Positions 61,965 through 64,000 of a DNA stretch of 64,000 nt are shown piece after piece. Every line of letters starts with the position of its first letter. Positions within the stretch are counted from its first letter, which is position 1. The notes under the pieces are model-generated. The model did no database searches. It saw only the letters and a program-made list of their open reading frames with translations, and was not told the DNA's origin. The translations under genes were made by a program, and so were the position numbers. This stretch comes from Cloeon dipterum (taxonomy: Eukaryota > Arthropoda > Insecta > Ephemeroptera > Baetidae): assembly GCF_949628265.1 (NCBI RefSeq), contig NC_088787.1, positions 12,700,501 to 12,764,500 of the forward strand. Reading direction: 5' to 3'.

Positions 61965-63640
61965 GCACCCATAGGGAGGGGGTCATTTTTTTCCATAGGG
62001 AGGGGTCATTTTTTTCCATAGGGAGGGGTCATTTTTTTCCATAGGGAGGGGTCATTTTTTTCCGAAGGGAGGGGTCATTTTTTCCCTAGGGAGGGGTCAT
62101 TTTTTTCCATAGGGAGGGGGTCATTTTTTTCCCTAGTGAGGGGTCATTTTTTTCCATAGGGAGGGGTCATTTTTTTCCGAAGGGAGGGGTCATTTTTTTC
62201 CATAGGGAGGGGTCATTTTTTCCCTAGTGAGGGGTCATTTTTTCCATAGGGAGGGGTCATTTTTTTTCCATAGGGAGGGGTCATTTTTTTCCATAGGGAG
62301 GGGTCATTTTTTTCCGAAGGGAGGGGTCATTTTTTCCCTAGGGAGGGGTCATTTTTTCCATAGGGAGGGGTCATTTTTTTCCATAGGGAGGGGTCATTTT
62401 TTCCCTAGTGAGGGGTCATTTTTTTCCATAGGGAGGGGTCATTTTTTTCCGTAGGGAGGGGTCATTTTTTCCATAGGGAGGGGTCATTTTTTTCCATAGG
62501 GAGGGGTCATTTTTTCCATAGGGAGGGGTCATTTTTTTCCATAGGGAGGGGTCATTTTTTTCCATAGGGAGGGGTCATTTTTTTCCATAGGGAGGGGTCA
62601 TTTTTTTCCGAAGGGAGGGGTCATTTTTTCCCTAGGGAGGGGTCATTTTTTTCCATAGGGAGGGGGTCATTTTTTTCCCTAGTGAGGGGTCATTTTTTTC
62701 CATAGGGAGGGGTCATTTTTTTCCGAAGGGAGGGGTCATTTTTTCCCTAGGGAGGGGTCATTTTTTCCATAGGGAGGGGTCATTTTTTTCCATAGGGAGG
62801 GGTCATTTTTTCCCTAGTGAGGGGTCATTTTTTTCCATAGGGAGGGGTCATTTTTTTCCGAAGGGAGGGGTCATTTTTTCCCTAGGGAGGGGTCATTTTT
62901 TCCATAGGGAGGGGTCATTTTTTTCCCTAGGGAGGGGTCATTTTTTCCATAGGGAGGGGTCATTTTTTTCCATAGGGAGGGGTCATTTTTTTCCATAGGG
63001 AGGGGTCATTTTTTTCCATAGGGAGGGGTCATTTTTTCCGAAGGGAGGGGTCATTTTTTCCCTAGGGAGGGGTCATTTTTTTCCATAGGGAGGGGTCATT
63101 TTTTCCATAGGGAGGGGTCATTTTTTTCCATAGGGAGGGGTCATTTTTTTCCATAGGGAGGGGTCATTTTTTTCCATAGGGAGGGGTCATTTTTTTCCGA
63201 AGGGAGGGGTCATTTTTTCCCTAGGGAGGGGTCATTTTTTCCATAGGGAGGGGTCATTTTTTTCCCTAGGGAGGGGTCATTTTTTCCATAGGGAGGGGTC
63301 ATTTTTTTCCATAGGGAGGGGTCATTTTTTTCCATAGGGAGGGGTCATTTTTTTCCATAGGGAGGGGTCATTTTTTCCGAAGGGAGGGGTCATTTTTTCC
63401 CTAGGGAGGGGTCATTTTTTTCCATAGGGAGGGGTCATTTTTTCCATAGGGAGGGGTCATTTTTTTCCATAGGGAGGGGTCATTTTTTTCCATAGGGAGG
63501 GGTCATTTTTTTCCATAGGGAGGGGTCATTTTTTTCCGAAGGGAGGGGTCATTTTTTCCCTAGGGAGGGGTCATTTTTTTCCATAGGGAGGGGTCATTTT
63601 TTCCCTAGGGAGGGGTCATTTTTTCCATAGGGAGGGGTCA
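61965..63640. repeat. minisatellite, core array (inverted)
   Basis: More than 70 tandem units of 22-24 bp, consensus GGGAGGGGTCATTTTTTTCCATA. Variants at the end of the unit are CCATA, CCGAA, CCCTA and CCCTAGTG. The reverse complement of the unit (AAAAAAATGACCCCT) matches the flanking arrays, so the core is inverted relative to both. Variant order shows higher-order repeats (see findings). Confidence 0.95.
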
Positions 63641-63938
63641 TTTTGCTGAAAAAAGTGGCCCCTATGCTGAAAAAAGTGACCCTTCATCACCAAAAAGTGA
63701 CCCTTATGCACCAAAAAGCGACCCCTCTGCACCAAAAAGTGACCCCTATGCTGAAAAAAGTGACCCCTCATCACCAAAAAGTGACCCCTATGCACCAAAA
63801 AGTGACCCCTATGCACCAAAAAAATGACCCCACTGCACCAAAAAATGACCCCACTGCACCAAAAAATGACCCCTATACACCAAAAAGTGACCCCTCTGCT
63901 TGAACCTAAGTGACCCCTCTGCCTGCACCAAAGTGACC
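63641..63938. repeat. minisatellite, right flank array
   Basis: About 13 units of the TGACCCCTATGCACCAAAAAG type, in the same orientation as the left flank and including the same CTGAAAAAAGTGACCCC variant. The array ends with degenerate units (TGCTTGAACCTAAGTGACCCC, TGCCTGCACCAAAGTGACCCC). Confidence 0.9.
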
Positions 63939-64000
63939 CCTCTACTTGCCTTCAAGCCGTGTTTAATTTAACGTAAAATTTGGAAAATCTGAAATTTAAT

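Noticed and set aside
61764-63903. CRISPR-like array or repeat protein genes
   Set aside because: Units are contiguous with no unique spacers, variants are slippage-like, and the genome is eukaryotic. The Asp-Pro and Gly-His-Phe repeat frames are by-products of the satellite.

Overview
The window is nuclear DNA from an animal, most likely an arthropod and probably an insect. The genes are spliced, intergenic DNA is AT-rich and exons are GC-richer, most introns are short (about 50-100 nt, with a few kb-sized ones), and the proteins are metazoan. The C-type lectin gene is of an arthropod style. I cannot fix the species from sequence alone. All gene models below were built by hand from splice sites; in each complete model the exon lengths sum to an exact multiple of three.

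Layout, left to right: a 3-hydroxyacyl-CoA dehydratase fragment (HACD, minus, <1-502); an intergenic stretch with a fold-back repeat; a YTHDF-type m6A reader (minus, 3356-9980), head to head with ribosomal protein eL30 (RpL30, plus, 10599-11459); the ribosome-assembly factor MAK16 (minus, 12152-13580), head to head with Integrator subunit 4 (INTS4, plus, 13906-19850); about 5.7 kb with repeats and a 1.49-kb near-perfect inverted repeat; a divergent BTB-BACK protein (plus, 25523-27792); a full-length DNA-PKcs gene of 47 coding exons (PRKDC, minus, 28721-44121), head to head with adenylate cyclase 9 (ADCY9/Ac13E type, plus, 44958-53281); a decayed non-LTR reverse-transcriptase fragment (about 55.4-56.0 kb); a 22-exon secreted protein with four C-type-lectin-like domains (plus, 56334-60758); and a 2.2-kb minisatellite block at the right edge.

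The genes are mainly unrelated housekeeping and signalling functions: fatty-acid elongation, mRNA methylation reading, ribosome production, snRNA/mRNA 3' processing, DNA double-strand-break repair and cAMP synthesis. Three divergent pairs share short putative bidirectional promoters. No operon-like pathway links them.

The most unusual items are (1) the lectin-like protein, which carries three tandem CTLDs, then a segment with the C-x10-C-x8-C spacing of the C-terminal half of odorant-binding proteins, then a fourth CTLD with an EPN triplet; (2) the minisatellite, whose core array is inverted relative to both flanking arrays and shows two higher-order periods; (3) a GC-rich MITE family found only inside introns here, with a 9-bp target duplication; (4) the 1.49-kb hairpin element upstream of the BTB gene; and (5) an intact DNA-PKcs gene, which Drosophila lacks.
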